From Arthrobacter psychrolactophilus (GTDB lineage: Bacteria > Actinomycetota > Actinomycetes > Actinomycetales > Micrococcaceae), in contig NZ_QJVC01000006.1 in the NCBI RefSeq assembly GCF_003219795.1, forward strand, positions 58,740 to 122,739: a stretch of DNA of 64,000 nt, written 5' to 3'. The translations under genes were made by a program, and so were the position numbers. Under the pieces are notes generated by a model that saw only the letters and a program-made list of their open reading frames with translations, did no database searches and was not told where the DNA came from. Positions 51,606 to 60,329 of the stretch are shown one piece after another. Within the stretch, counting starts at the first letter, position 1. The number at the start of each line of letters is the position of its first letter.

Positions 51606-52403
51606 TCATTCGCCGTCGGCCGGGTTTGCGGCGATGTCGACCTCAAGCTGTCGACGCGTCTCGCCGATGGCTTGCACGAGGCCGGCGTCGAAGAGGGGCC
51701 TAAAGCGAGCCAAGGGCGTGGCGACGCTCAGGGCGCCGATGACCTCGCCGCGCCAATTATGCAGGCTCATGCCTAGCGCACTAATGCCCTCCTCGGTGCC
51801 CTCGAAGTTTGCTGCAAAGCCATTGCGCCGAACCGCGTCCAACTCGCGCTGAAAAGCGGGATAGGCCTGTTCGGAAATGTAGTCACCACCAATTTCTGCA
51901 CTATTGCTGGAGAAGAGCTTGTGAACCATGACGGGGTCCAATTCGGCCAGGATTGCCTTGCCGCCCGAAGCCTTATGGGCAGGCATGACGCTGCCCTGTC
52001 GATCTCCCACCCGCAAGGCATTGCTGCCCTCGGAGGTGCTGAGGAATCTCACCTTGGTTCCTACGCGCACCATGAGATTGACGGTTTCATTCAGGCGCCC
52101 CGACAGAAGCTCCATATGGGGCTGGGACAGCTGACGCAGCAATCGGGTCCAGCCCAGTCTCGCCGGGCCAACCCCAATGGCTTCCCCAGGAACGTAGTTC
52201 TTAAATTCGTCCTGCACGGCAAAGCCACGGTAGACCAGCATGGCTAGGAGTCGATGGGCCGTAGATGGGGCAACCCCCAGTTCGGCGGCAGCATCCTTGA
52301 GGCGCAACTTTCCGCCGTCGCGCAGCAACTGGAGGAGGCGCAGGGCGTTGTCGACGGCCTCGATGGGATATTGAGGCTTCTTACGTGGATCGATATTCTG
52401 CAT
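51606..52403 (-). CDS. IclR-family regulator of gentisate catabolism
   Basis: A 265-residue regulator. The winged helix covers 'AVDNALRLLQLLRDGGKLRLKDAAAELGVAPSTAHRLLAMLVYRGFAV'. The effector domain includes 'PAHKASGGKAILAELDP' and 'GFAANFEGTEEGISALGMSLHNWRGEVIGALSVATP'. I place the start at ATG 52403: TATAAT lies exactly six bases upstream and no ribosome-binding site is present, so the mRNA should be leaderless. A GTG at 52442 is less likely. It probably senses gentisate or 3-hydroxybenzoate and controls the flanking operons. Confidence 0.92.
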   Translation of the reverse strand: MQNIDPRKKPQYPIEAVDNALRLLQLLRDGGKLRLKDAAAELGVAPSTAHRLLAMLVYRGFAVQDEFKNYVPGEAIGVGPARLGWTRLLRQLSQPHMELLSGRLNETVNLMVRVGTKVRFLSTSEGSNALRVGDRQGSVMPAHKASGGKAILAELDPVMVHKLFSSNSAEIGGDYISEQAYPAFQRELDAVRRNGFAANFEGTEEGISALGMSLHNWRGEVIGALSVATPLARFRPLFDAGLVQAIGETRRQLEVDIAANPADGE

Positions 52404-52409
52404 GACAGA

Positions 52410-52415
52410 ATTATA
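52410..52415 (-). promoter_or_regulatory. -10 box of a likely leaderless iclR transcript
   Basis: Consensus TATAAT six bases before the ATG, overlapped by operator-like sequence. Confidence 0.65.
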
Positions 52416-52451
52416 TTGCCTGTGGCGTGTGAAGTGGGCCACCCTTATGAG

Positions 52452-53756
52452 ATGGATTACACAAACACCCCTGGCGCGGCCGGCGTAGTTGCCGGTCAGA
52501 GTCGAGCCAGATCAGCCGGCCAGCCCACTAAATTCCCGCGGGCATCGTTGATGGCCGTTCTCGTTTGCTGGCTACTCGTGGTCTTCGACGGATATGACTT
52601 GATTGTCTACGGCACCGTCCAGTCCTCCCTGATCAACGACACCGGATGGGGCCTGACGAAGGCAACCGCCGGAACGGTTGGTTCACTGGCCTTTGTGGGC
52701 ATGATGATTGGCGCGATCGTCGCCGGTCGCCTCGCTGATGCTCTGGGGCGCCGCCGCACCATCTTGGCGTGTGCCATTGCCTTTTCGGTTCTGAGCGCGG
52801 CATGTGCCTTTGCCCCCAACGCTTATGTCTTTGGTGGCCTTCGCCTGTTAGCCGGTATCGGCTTGGGTGGCTTGGTCCCCTCGGCTAATGCCTTGGTGGC
52901 CGAATTGGTGCCCGAGAAGTGGCGTTCTGCGATTGCCACCTTGATGATGTCCGGTGTTCCGATCGGTGGGACCTTGGCGGCCTTGGTAGGTATTCCCTTG
53001 ATTCCACTCTTTGGCTGGCCCGTCATGTTCCTGATCGCAGGTCTAGCGCTGATCTTCGTGGTTCCCCTGGGCTTCAAGTACCTGCCTAAGACTGCGGCTC
53101 CGCGGTCGACGGCGGAGCGTGGCGGCTTCAGCGCCTTGCTCAAGGCCCCGTATTTGGGGGCAAGCCTCTTGTTTGCTCTCGCCACCGTGGCTACCTTGTT
53201 TGCCTGGTACGGCTTGGGTACCTGGTTGCCTAACCTCATGCAGATGGCCGGCTACAACCTCGGATCGGCTTTGACCTTTGCTATTGCGTTGAATCTGGGT
53301 GCCGTTGCCGGATCTGTCATCACCGCTTGGGCTGGCGGCCGGTTTGGGCCGATCCGAACGGCGATTGTTGCCGCCGCGATCGCCGCGATTGCCTTGGCCG
53401 TCATCATGACCGGGCCTCCGGTATTCCTCGTCTACGCCATGTTGGTCTTGGCCGGCGTCGGAACCCACGGCACGCAGTGCCTCATCATCGCCGCCGTCGC
53501 TACCCGTTACCCAAGCCACCTGCGCGGCACGGCACTAGGTTGGGCACTCGGCGTCGGACGTATTGGGGCTGTGGCAGCACCTCAGGCCGGAGGGTTCTTG
53601 CTGGCAGCCGGCCTCGGCGTGAATTCGAATTTCCTTGCTTTCGCTGGGGCTGCCGCGATCGCAGCCATCCTGCTCTGGGTCATCTCGGTCCAGATCAAGA
53701 CCAGCCCCTCATCTCCCTCTTCATCTCTTAAAAACGTAGGAAGTAGCCATGTCTAA
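52452..53756 (+). CDS. Aromatic acid:H+ symporter, AAHS family (probable 3-hydroxybenzoate/gentisate uptake)
   Basis: A 434-residue MFS permease with 12 helices. 'VVFDGYDLIVYGTV' near the first helix is the D-G-x-D signature of aromatic acid transporters. 'GRLADALGRRRTIL' is motif A, and 'PEKWRSAIATLMMSGVPIGG' is also characteristic. The ATG at 52452 lacks a clear ribosome-binding site. It is divergent from iclR and its stop overlaps the start of the hydroxylase gene by eight bases, so import and first oxidation are coupled. Confidence 0.92.
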   Translation: MDYTNTPGAAGVVAGQSRARSAGQPTKFPRASLMAVLVCWLLVVFDGYDLIVYGTVQSSLINDTGWGLTKATAGTVGSLAFVGMMIGAIVAGRLADALGRRRTILACAIAFSVLSAACAFAPNAYVFGGLRLLAGIGLGGLVPSANALVAELVPEKWRSAIATLMMSGVPIGGTLAALVGIPLIPLFGWPVMFLIAGLALIFVVPLGFKYLPKTAAPRSTAERGGFSALLKAPYLGASLLFALATVATLFAWYGLGTWLPNLMQMAGYNLGSALTFAIALNLGAVAGSVITAWAGGRFGPIRTAIVAAAIAAIALAVIMTGPPVFLVYAMLVLAGVGTHGTQCLIIAAVATRYPSHLRGTALGWALGVGRIGAVAAPQAGGFLLAAGLGVNSNFLAFAGAAAIAAILLWVISVQIKTSPSSPSSSLKNVGSSHV

Positions 53757-55026
53757 CTCATCAAATTCCACCTCTGAGCAGAGCACGCCCACCCCGGCAC
53801 AGGATGTCCTGGTGATTGGTGGCGGCATGGCTGGTTTGGCCGGCGCGCTGGCCCTCCGGGAAAACGGTGCAAGCGTCACCCTCGTCGAGAACGCCCCGGC
53901 GTTTGGCGAAGTTGGTGCAGGCCTGCAGATGGCTCCTAACGCCTCGCGGGTTCTGAAGCGCTGGGGCTTGCTGGACAAGGCACTGGACATTGGTGTTCAG
54001 CCCAAGCACCTTGTGTTCCGCGACGCTGTCACGGGAGAAGAGCTCACCCGCCAGAGCCTCGGCGCCGAATTTGAAGAACGCTACGGCGCCCCCTACGTGG
54101 TGATTCACCGCAGCGACCTCCACCGCATCTTGTTGGAAGCCTGCCAGGAAAATGGCGTGACGCTCCTCAACGGGGTCTTCGTTGAAAAGGTCGAGACCGA
54201 GGGCGAGAAGGCTCGTGCCTACGCCGCCAACGGCGACATTTACGAGGCCGACGCTGTGCTGGCTGCCGATGGCTTGAAGTCGACCCTGCGCAAGGCCGTC
54301 GCCGAGGATGCTCCGGTTCCCTCCTCCTACGTCGCCTACCGCGGCACGGTGCCCATCACGGATGCCACCCCCAAGGCTGACCTGGAAGACGTGATCGTCT
54401 ACCTCGGCCCGAACTGCCACCTCGTGCAGTACCCGCTGCGCAAGGGTGAGTTGCTGAACACGGTTGCCGTCTTCAAATCGGCCTCCTTTGAACGGGGCGA
54501 AGAGCAGTACGGTGGCGTTGACGAGCTGGAAGAGGCCTACAAAGACTGTGTTCCGGCCGTGCAGGATGCCCTCAAGAACCTGGCCACCGGGATCCGCTGG
54601 CCTATGTACGACAAGAACCCCATCGAAAACTGGGTCAGCGGTCGCATGACCTTGATCGGCGATGCCGCTCACCCCATGCTGCAGTACCTGGCCCAGGGAG
54701 CCTGCCAGGCGCTCGAAGATGCCGCCGTCTTGCAGGAAGTTACACAGGGCACGGTCTTCACCGAAGCCGGTATCGACGCCAGCGCCTGGGAAGGTGCCTT
54801 CAGGGACTTCAACGAAGCCCGCGCCGGCCGCACAGCCCGCATTCAGCGCACCGCCCGCGTCTGGGGAGAATCCTGGCACGTCTCCGGTCTGGCCCGCACG
54901 CTGCGCAACCTCTTGTTCAAGAGCCGCGGCGATGGCAACTTCCAGTACAACGATTGGCTGTACGGCCAGTCCGGCGAGGGTGTTCCTTCCGTTGAAGCCA
55001 AGAGCACTAAAGCTCTGGCCAACTAA
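53749..55026 (+). CDS. 3-Hydroxybenzoate 6-monooxygenase
   Basis: A 425-residue single-component FAD/NADH aromatic hydroxylase that converts 3-hydroxybenzoate to gentisate. The FAD motif 'VLVIGGGMAGLAGALALRENG' is followed by 'FGEVGAGLQMAPNASRVLKRWGLLD', the DG motif 'AADGLKSTLRK', and 'GDAAHPMLQYLAQGACQALEDA'. The C-terminal 'RVWGESWHVSGLARTLRN' matches 3-hydroxybenzoate 6-hydroxylases rather than salicylate hydroxylase. The gentisate cleavage genes next to it support this. A strong terminator follows. Confidence 0.93.
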   Translation: MSNSSNSTSEQSTPTPAQDVLVIGGGMAGLAGALALRENGASVTLVENAPAFGEVGAGLQMAPNASRVLKRWGLLDKALDIGVQPKHLVFRDAVTGEELTRQSLGAEFEERYGAPYVVIHRSDLHRILLEACQENGVTLLNGVFVEKVETEGEKARAYAANGDIYEADAVLAADGLKSTLRKAVAEDAPVPSSYVAYRGTVPITDATPKADLEDVIVYLGPNCHLVQYPLRKGELLNTVAVFKSASFERGEEQYGGVDELEEAYKDCVPAVQDALKNLATGIRWPMYDKNPIENWVSGRMTLIGDAAHPMLQYLAQGACQALEDAAVLQEVTQGTVFTEAGIDASAWEGAFRDFNEARAGRTARIQRTARVWGESWHVSGLARTLRNLLFKSRGDGNFQYNDWLYGQSGEGVPSVEAKSTKALAN

Positions 55027-55034
55027 ATAAGCTG

Positions 55035-55084
55035 ACGAAGCACCCATCCTCCCGGGAGTGAGAATGGGTGCTTCGTTGTTTTTT
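55035..55084 (+). terminator. Intrinsic terminator
   Basis: 13-bp arms (55035-55047 and 55064-55076) followed by TGTTTTTT. Confidence 0.9.
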
Positions 55085-55174
55085 GGACGAGTTTCATCTA
55101 TGGCGTTTCGGTGCGAAACTGCCGGAGGCATCTCAGCGGCACCGGTACAAACACCGGCCAGGAACCGCGACTTG

Positions 55175-56455
55175 TCAGAACTCGATCCTGGAGGCGGTGG
55201 AGGCGGGCGCTTCTGTGTCGTGAGCCGTTCTGCCTCTCCCGCTAGCAATGGTCATAAGCACTAGCAGTGAGATACTCAGGCCCGCCAGCGAAAGTGCGGC
55301 ACTGCTGACGGCGGTGCTGAGCGAAAAGCTCGTCGCCAGTGCGCCGACCCCGATGGCCGTGCCTGCCTGGAAGGCATAGGCGATCAGGTAGAGCAGCGAC
55401 AGGGTGGCACCCCGGTGTTGGTGTGGGACGGCCTGGTTGATGAGACCCAGTCCTCCCGTAAATGCGAATGAATAAGCGATGCCACCCACGACGCACCATC
55501 CGAGGAACAGCGACATCGAACCAAATGAGCTCGCCGCCGCCATAAATCCTAGGCTTGCGATGGTGAGTCCGGCACCAACCCAGACCGAGGCCCGGGCCGG
55601 GATACGAGATAAGAAAAGGGCCGTGATGCCGATGGCCGCCGCCGAGCACCCGAGTAGAGCCCCGATGGTCGCCGTGCTTCCGGTGTGGGTGAATTCTCTG
55701 ATCATGTGTGCGCCCAAGGACAAGAAGATGGCGCCCACGCAATAGGACAGCGTCACCGAGAGCGTGGCGATGGAGAACAGCATCCTAATACCCTGAGCAA
55801 GGCGGGGCGCCTGAGGTCGCCACGGTTGAGCCTGACCGGGGTTATCGTCGGGTGCGCGCAGCAGTGCAGCGATTGACGCTAAAGACAAGATGAGCAGAAC
55901 CACGTAGCTCCAGAGCAGCGGCATGGGAAAGAACTGGGCCAGGGCGCCGCTGACAACGAGGGCCAGGGTGAGTCCTGTCGCCGTGGACAGGGTGGCCATG
56001 GAACTAGCAAAACGAGGGCTGCTTGCCGTGTTGTTTTCCATCAGGGCCGCGGTGCCTGCTCCCATGGCCAAGCCCGCCCCGGCGCCTTGTAAGATCCGCC
56101 CGATAAAGAGGAAGGCAACGTGAGGTGCCAGAGCGAAGACAATCGCCGATGCGGCGATGAGTGCGACGCCGGCAATCATGACGCGACGGCGCCCCAGCCA
56201 ATCGGAGAGGTTACCAAAAATGGGAAGAATCACCAGCAGGGTGAGGGGATAGCTGGCAAAGATGGTCGTAATGGTGAGTGGACTCAGCTGCCACTTCGCC
56301 GCGTAGATCGGATACAACGTACTGGGTGCTCCGGAGGACCAGAGCACCAATGCCAGGACGGAGGCCGATGCCCAAAATGCCCACCGCTTGCCCGCCCGCC
56401 GTCGGACTTGGGGGAGTGGATGGGAAGCCTGCGAAGGGGCGTTGCTGGATGTCAC
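55175..56455 (-). CDS. MFS transporter
   Basis: A 426-residue, 12-helix major facilitator. 'PIFGNLSDWLGRRRVMIAG' is motif A and 'GRILQGAGAGLAMGAGTAALMENN' the fourth helix region. The C-terminal half has 'IPARASVWVGAGLT'. It resembles multidrug or sugar efflux proteins, but the substrate is unknown. Its start overlaps the stop of the thioesterase gene by 4 bp, so the two form an operon, presumably under the divergent HxlR regulator. Confidence 0.88.
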   Translation of the reverse strand: MTSSNAPSQASHPLPQVRRRAGKRWAFWASASVLALVLWSSGAPSTLYPIYAAKWQLSPLTITTIFASYPLTLLVILPIFGNLSDWLGRRRVMIAGVALIAASAIVFALAPHVAFLFIGRILQGAGAGLAMGAGTAALMENNTASSPRFASSMATLSTATGLTLALVVSGALAQFFPMPLLWSYVVLLILSLASIAALLRAPDDNPGQAQPWRPQAPRLAQGIRMLFSIATLSVTLSYCVGAIFLSLGAHMIREFTHTGSTATIGALLGCSAAAIGITALFLSRIPARASVWVGAGLTIASLGFMAAASSFGSMSLFLGWCVVGGIAYSFAFTGGLGLINQAVPHQHRGATLSLLYLIAYAFQAGTAIGVGALATSFSLSTAVSSAALSLAGLSISLLVLMTIASGRGRTAHDTEAPASTASRIEF

Positions 56456-56973
56456 TGGGTAACGCCCATGGCGATGATCAGGCAGGTGCTTGAGGCTGTG
56501 GCCAAGACGCGTCCCTCGCGATCGCGGATATCTGCTTCGACGAAGGCTGCGGTCTTTCCGCGGCGAGTCACCCAGCCATGGGCGGTCACGGTGCCGGTTT
56601 CGGCGGTGATGGGGCGCAGAAAGGACACCTTGATCTCGAGGCTCGTGTACCCGACTCCCGCGGGCAAGGTGCTGTGCACGGCGCAGCCGCAGACCGAGTC
56701 AAGGACTGTGGCGAAGAATCCGCCGTGAACCGATCCGATCGGGTTGTAGTGTGACTCGTCGGGTTGAGCGGTCATCACCACATCGCCCTCAGCGACAGAA
56801 ACAAACTCCAACCCGACATGGCTGCTGATCGGGGGAGCAGGAGTGCGCCCGTCGGATAGGGCGCGCAACTGTTCGAGCCCGGACTGGCTGAATAGCTTCT
56901 TCTTGTCGTCCTCGGGGCTGTGGTAGCGGATGGTGCGCGATCGGTTCGTCGCGGGCTCGGGTGTGGCTCTCAC
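56452..56973 (-). CDS. PaaI-family hotdog thioesterase
   Basis: A 173-residue acyl-CoA thioesterase of the hotdog fold. The signature 'HYNPIGSVHGGFFATVLDSVCGCAVHSTLP' carries the catalytic 'HGG'. It is followed by 'YTSLEIKVSFLRPI' and 'TAHGWVTRRGKTAAFVEADIRDREGRVLATASSTCLI'. The GTG at 56973 has a GGAGGA ribosome-binding site and is preferred to the upstream frame opening at 57120. It is co-transcribed with the MFS gene and divergent from hxlR. The acyl substrate is unknown. Confidence 0.9.
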   Translation of the reverse strand: MRATPEPATNRSRTIRYHSPEDDKKKLFSQSGLEQLRALSDGRTPAPPISSHVGLEFVSVAEGDVVMTAQPDESHYNPIGSVHGGFFATVLDSVCGCAVHSTLPAGVGYTSLEIKVSFLRPITAETGTVTAHGWVTRRGKTAAFVEADIRDREGRVLATASSTCLIIAMGVTQ

Positions 56974-57133
56974 GTGCGTTCCTCCAGATGCGGTGGTGCC
57001 CGCACTGCCTCCGTGAACCAGGCTCGGTGGTGTGATGCGAACGATTGAACTGATCCTAGGGGAGCTGACTTTGCTATAGCAACCCAGATGACGAAATGCG
57101 CTGTCCGGACGCTGCACCATAACGGGCCGCGGC

Positions 57134-57139
57134 TACTAT
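57134..57139 (+). promoter_or_regulatory. -10 box of a likely leaderless hxlR transcript
   Basis: TACTAT lies six bases before the ATG at 57146. No ribosome-binding site is present. Confidence 0.55.
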
Positions 57140-57145
57140 TGATCC

Positions 57146-57613
57146 ATGCCTAGAATGTCGCAAGCCTTGACTGATGCCGTGACCGGCCGGTGCGCCATAG
57201 CGCGGACGTTAGGGGTTCTCGCCGACTCATGGAGCTTCCTGCTCATACGAGAGGCGCACCTGGGACGCCGTACCTTCGCTGAGTTTCGCGACTCCTTGGG
57301 AATTGCCACAGACGTGCTTGGCGCTCGGCTGGAGGCCCTCGTGGACCACGGAATCTTCGAGCGGGTGCCTTATCAGGAACCAGGGCAACGAACCCGCGAC
57401 GGCTATGAGCTGACCAGTGCCGGCAATGAACTCAAGATCGTACTGATTGCCATGCAGCAATGGGGCGAGGAACACCTCCCGCACGAGCAAAGACTGGCAA
57501 TTTTACCTGTGACGGCAGATGGTCAGGATCGTGTGCGGGCGGAACTGCTTGGCATTGACGGGACCATCGTGGCGCAGGAAAACGTCGAGTTTCGTCACAT
57601 CACCCAGCCCTGA
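57146..57613 (+). CDS. HxlR-family transcriptional regulator
   Basis: A 155-residue winged-helix regulator: 'CAIARTLGVLADSWSFLLIREAHLGRRTFAEFRDSLGIATDVLGARLEALVDHGIFERVPY' is the HxlR/DUF24 domain, followed by 'YELTSAGNELKIVLIAMQQWGEEHL'. The N-terminal Cys conserved in redox-sensing HxlR members is present ('GRCAIARTLG'). It is divergent from the thioesterase-MFS operon, its likely target. The mRNA is probably leaderless. Confidence 0.9.
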   Translation: MPRMSQALTDAVTGRCAIARTLGVLADSWSFLLIREAHLGRRTFAEFRDSLGIATDVLGARLEALVDHGIFERVPYQEPGQRTRDGYELTSAGNELKIVLIAMQQWGEEHLPHEQRLAILPVTADGQDRVRAELLGIDGTIVAQENVEFRHITQP

Positions 57614-57989
57614 CCGCTGTCATCGTGACGGTGGGAAACGCGAGAATGCGATACCGCCAGCTGGCGTCTCGGGCTCTAACGGTTAGCGGGCCGAGTTTGC
57701 CCTCTGGCCCAGAGGAAGAGAGGTGGGCTGGAATCGGCAGGCCGTCTTCGTTCGCCCAGCCGCTGAATCAAGTCCGGATTGCAGAATGAAGTGAGTTGAA
57801 GCCTTGGAGCTGCCGCGCCGACTCACTTCATTCCCGTTGAATTCGTTCAAATCCGGGCATAGGACAAACGGAGAGCCAAATCCTAGCAACTGGCGGCCAA
57901 AGCGATGTTTGTCCGGAGAATCTGCGGAAGCGCGTGGATTCTTACGCTGACCTATTGGTAACCAGAGCAATAGGCGGAGTCCAAAATCG
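57614..57989. other. Intergenic region with a 13-bp inverted repeat
   Basis: Arms 57784-57796 and 57821-57833 (GAATGAAGTGAGT and its complement) are perfect, with a 24-nt spacer and no T-run. No supported gene lies in the 376 bp. Confidence 0.5.
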
Positions 57990-58190
57990 CTAGCGACGTG
58001 GATGATCCGTCTGCTCAGCAATCTTTTTGTTGGCTTTGGCGATGATCCGTTCGGCGCTTTCCAGAATCCGCTTTTGGGCCATCGAGGTCGCATAAACAAC
58101 CTTGCCGTCGCGTGAATTCAACTTAACCTCATACTTGCCCGAACGTGCAGAATTATGTGTCGTCCCGCCGACTCGCTGTGGATTCGTCAT
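57990..58190 (-). CDS. Small hypothetical basic protein
   Basis: A 66-residue protein that I do not recognise with confidence. 'SGKYEVKLNSRDGKVVYATSMAQKRILESAERIIAKANKKIAEQ' reads as a short beta hairpin followed by a Lys-rich helix. It overlaps the end of the upstream membrane-protein gene by 38 bp, which suggests a coupled pair. The AT content is higher than that of the neighbours, in line with accessory DNA. Confidence 0.55.
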   Translation of the reverse strand: MTNPQRVGGTTHNSARSGKYEVKLNSRDGKVVYATSMAQKRILESAERIIAKANKKIAEQTDHPRR

Positions 58191-58602
58191 GGCCTAGTGC
58201 ACCTCTTTCGCTATCTTCATCATAGTTCAGGGATTCGGGTCCAACCATGAGCTCGGAATCATTGTTCGATTCAAGTATTTCAAGTGTCTCGTCAACGACC
58301 GCGTTGGCCATGGACGCAAGAAGTGCTTGGTCGGCCACGGTCGCAAGCTCAGAGTTCTGCATTTGTTCGATCGCCGCCATGCCTGTTGCCTGACGTTGCT
58401 CATCATCCGACAGTGCCGCATCGATGGCCCACTGAACACGGTTCCACCATGCGTTGCGGTTGTCGGCCAATGTCTTTTGTCGGATTGTCCCGCGATAGGA
58501 GAAATACGCAACGACCACGGCAAGAAGCGTTCCTAGAGGCGCGACGCCTGACAATTGCTGGAGGGAGGCCCAGATCCAATCTCCGAGCGCGTTCAAGTCC
58601 AT
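58153..58602 (-). CDS. Hypothetical single-pass membrane protein
   Basis: A 149-residue protein with one N-terminal membrane helix ('PLGTLLAVVVAYFSYRGTI', about residues 21-40). A charged cytoplasmic part follows, rich in acidic residues at the end ('ESNNDSELMVGPESLNYDEDSERG'). No family is recognised. TAAAGT lies six bases before the ATG and no ribosome-binding site is seen, so it is another candidate leaderless gene. It is paired with the small basic protein downstream. Confidence 0.6.
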   Translation of the reverse strand: MDLNALGDWIWASLQQLSGVAPLGTLLAVVVAYFSYRGTIRQKTLADNRNAWWNRVQWAIDAALSDDEQRQATGMAAIEQMQNSELATVADQALLASMANAVVDETLEILESNNDSELMVGPESLNYDEDSERGALGHDESTASRRDDT

Positions 58603-59066
58603 GGTTGCACTTTACAAGGACGGGTGACCACTATGCCGGTCAGTGGCGTTTTCGACATTTTGGTCCTTAAGTCTTGCCATGTTTGGCCCTCACAACCTTG
58701 AGGATCTTGTCCACGATGGAGACGTGTGACTTCTCGAAAGGGCAGATTGCCGACGGCGGCCCGGTCACCGTTGTGCCGGCGATTTCCTAGTCCTTTGACG
58801 ATATTCTGCCCTCATGAGTACGGTGCTCCGAAGGCCAGTTTTAGTCATTCACAGTTGTAGCTCGACCCTAGCTAGAAATACCGCGAATTTCGATGCGGAA
58901 TTCGAACCCTGAAGTTGGAGCAGCTCAAGAGTGCAACTACTTCGCCAGCTAAGTAAATATGGGGTAGTTCACGGGCGGGTGGGAATAATTCGCCGCGTCA
59001 GGTTTACGCTGAAGGTGCGCCTCGTTTCCTGGCGTATTCGGTTCGCAAGGAAAGGAAGTCCGCGGG
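58603..59066. other. Intergenic region, no gene seen
   Basis: About 460 bp with no supported start. A minus-strand stretch near 58662-58785 ('PFEKSHVSIVDKILKVVRAKHGKT') looks like a coding tail, but it follows a stop codon and has no ribosome-binding site. It may be a gene remnant. Confidence 0.4.
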
Positions 59067-60329
59067 ATGGCGAGTTTGAATAGCGGCGCAGCGGCTCAGG
59101 TCTTAAAGAACTTAGGGGCCAACAGCGACTGGCTCGAGGCGACATACCAGCAATTCCATGCTCACCCGGAGCTGAGCTTTCAGGAACACGCCAGCGGTGA
59201 CGTCATCGCCGCGGCACTTTCCACCTATGGCTTCTCCGTGCAACGCCTCGGCGGGACTGGCGTCGTAGGTGTCCTGGTTAATGGCGATGGTGCCGTTGTG
59301 ATGTCACGGGCGGACATGGACGCCCTGCCGGTTTCCGAGGCTACGGGCCTGCCCTACGCCTCGACGGTTCCTGGCGTGATGCACGCCTGCGGCCACGATG
59401 TCCACATGACGGCGCTCCTGGGGGCGGCCAAACTCATGGCGGAGACGCAGGGGTCCTGGTCCGGGTCGTTCATCGTCGTGTTCCAACCCGCCGAAGAGGT
59501 TGGCGGCGGGGCTCGCGCTCTCGTGGACGACGGCCTGACGCACAAGGTGCCCCGGCCCGACGTCGTTCTTGGGCAACATGTCATGCCCCTCCCGGCCGGG
59601 ATGCTGGCGACGGCGGCCGGCCCGGTTTTGTCAGCGGCGGACTCGCTGAGGATTACGGTGCACGGAAAGGGCTCGCATGGGTCGATGCCGCACATGTCCG
59701 TAGACCCGGTGGTTTTGGCGGCCTCCATTGTGATGAAGCTGCAAACCATCGTCTCGCGCGAGACCAAGCCGGGGGAGTTCGCGGTCGTCACGGTGGGTGC
59801 GTTGAACGCTGGAAGCACGGCCAATATCATCCCGGATCGAGCGACGCTCCTAGTCAATATCCGCAGTTACAACGACACAGTGCGGACCCGGGTACTGGCG
59901 GCCATCGAACGCATCGTCGAGGGCGAATGTGCGGCCGCGGGCTCACCGCAGCCGGCTGACATTGAGTTGTACGATCAGTTTCCGCTCACCAACAATGATG
60001 CTGCAGCCACGGAGCGCATTTCGGAGGCATTTGCCGTGCATTTTGGGTCCGAGGCCGTGACGGTGGCGACTCCGCAGACCGCATCGGAGGACTTCAGCGT
60101 TCTGCCCAATGCCTTTGGAGCCCCCTACAGCTACTGGTTCCTCGGTGGCAGTGATCCCGAGCTATTCGTGGCGGCTCAGGACAATGATGGGGCCACGCCG
60201 GCGGTTCCAGCCAATCACTCACCGCTTTTCGCACCCGTGATGAATCCAACCTTGAGCCTTGGGGTGCAGGCGCATGTCGTTGCGGCGCTGTCCTACCTGG
60301 ATGGCCGGATGCCTTCAAGGAGTAACTGA
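59067..60329 (+). CDS. M20-family amidohydrolase
   Basis: A 420-residue dimetal amidohydrolase (M20D group, such as hippurate, indole-acetyl-amino-acid or N-acyl-amino-acid hydrolases). The motifs are 'HAHPELSFQE', 'SRADMDALPVSEATG', 'HACGHDVHMTALLGAA', 'QPAEEVGGGARALVDDG', 'GKGSHGSMPHMSVDP' (dimerisation domain) and 'ASEDFS'. A GGAAG ribosome-binding site precedes the ATG at 59067. Its 3' end overlaps the convergent tetR gene by 37 bp. The substrate is not known. Confidence 0.92.
   Translation: MASLNSGAAAQVLKNLGANSDWLEATYQQFHAHPELSFQEHASGDVIAAALSTYGFSVQRLGGTGVVGVLVNGDGAVVMSRADMDALPVSEATGLPYASTVPGVMHACGHDVHMTALLGAAKLMAETQGSWSGSFIVVFQPAEEVGGGARALVDDGLTHKVPRPDVVLGQHVMPLPAGMLATAAGPVLSAADSLRITVHGKGSHGSMPHMSVDPVVLAASIVMKLQTIVSRETKPGEFAVVTVGALNAGSTANIIPDRATLLVNIRSYNDTVRTRVLAAIERIVEGECAAAGSPQPADIELYDQFPLTNNDAAATERISEAFAVHFGSEAVTVATPQTASEDFSVLPNAFGAPYSYWFLGGSDPELFVAAQDNDGATPAVPANHSPLFAPVMNPTLSLGVQAHVVAALSYLDGRMPSRSN

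Noticed and set aside
53761-55248. 495-codon open frame antisense to the 3-hydroxybenzoate hydroxylase
   Set aside because: It mirrors a clear flavoprotein on the other strand. Its translation is low-complexity and the length comes from high GC codon bias.
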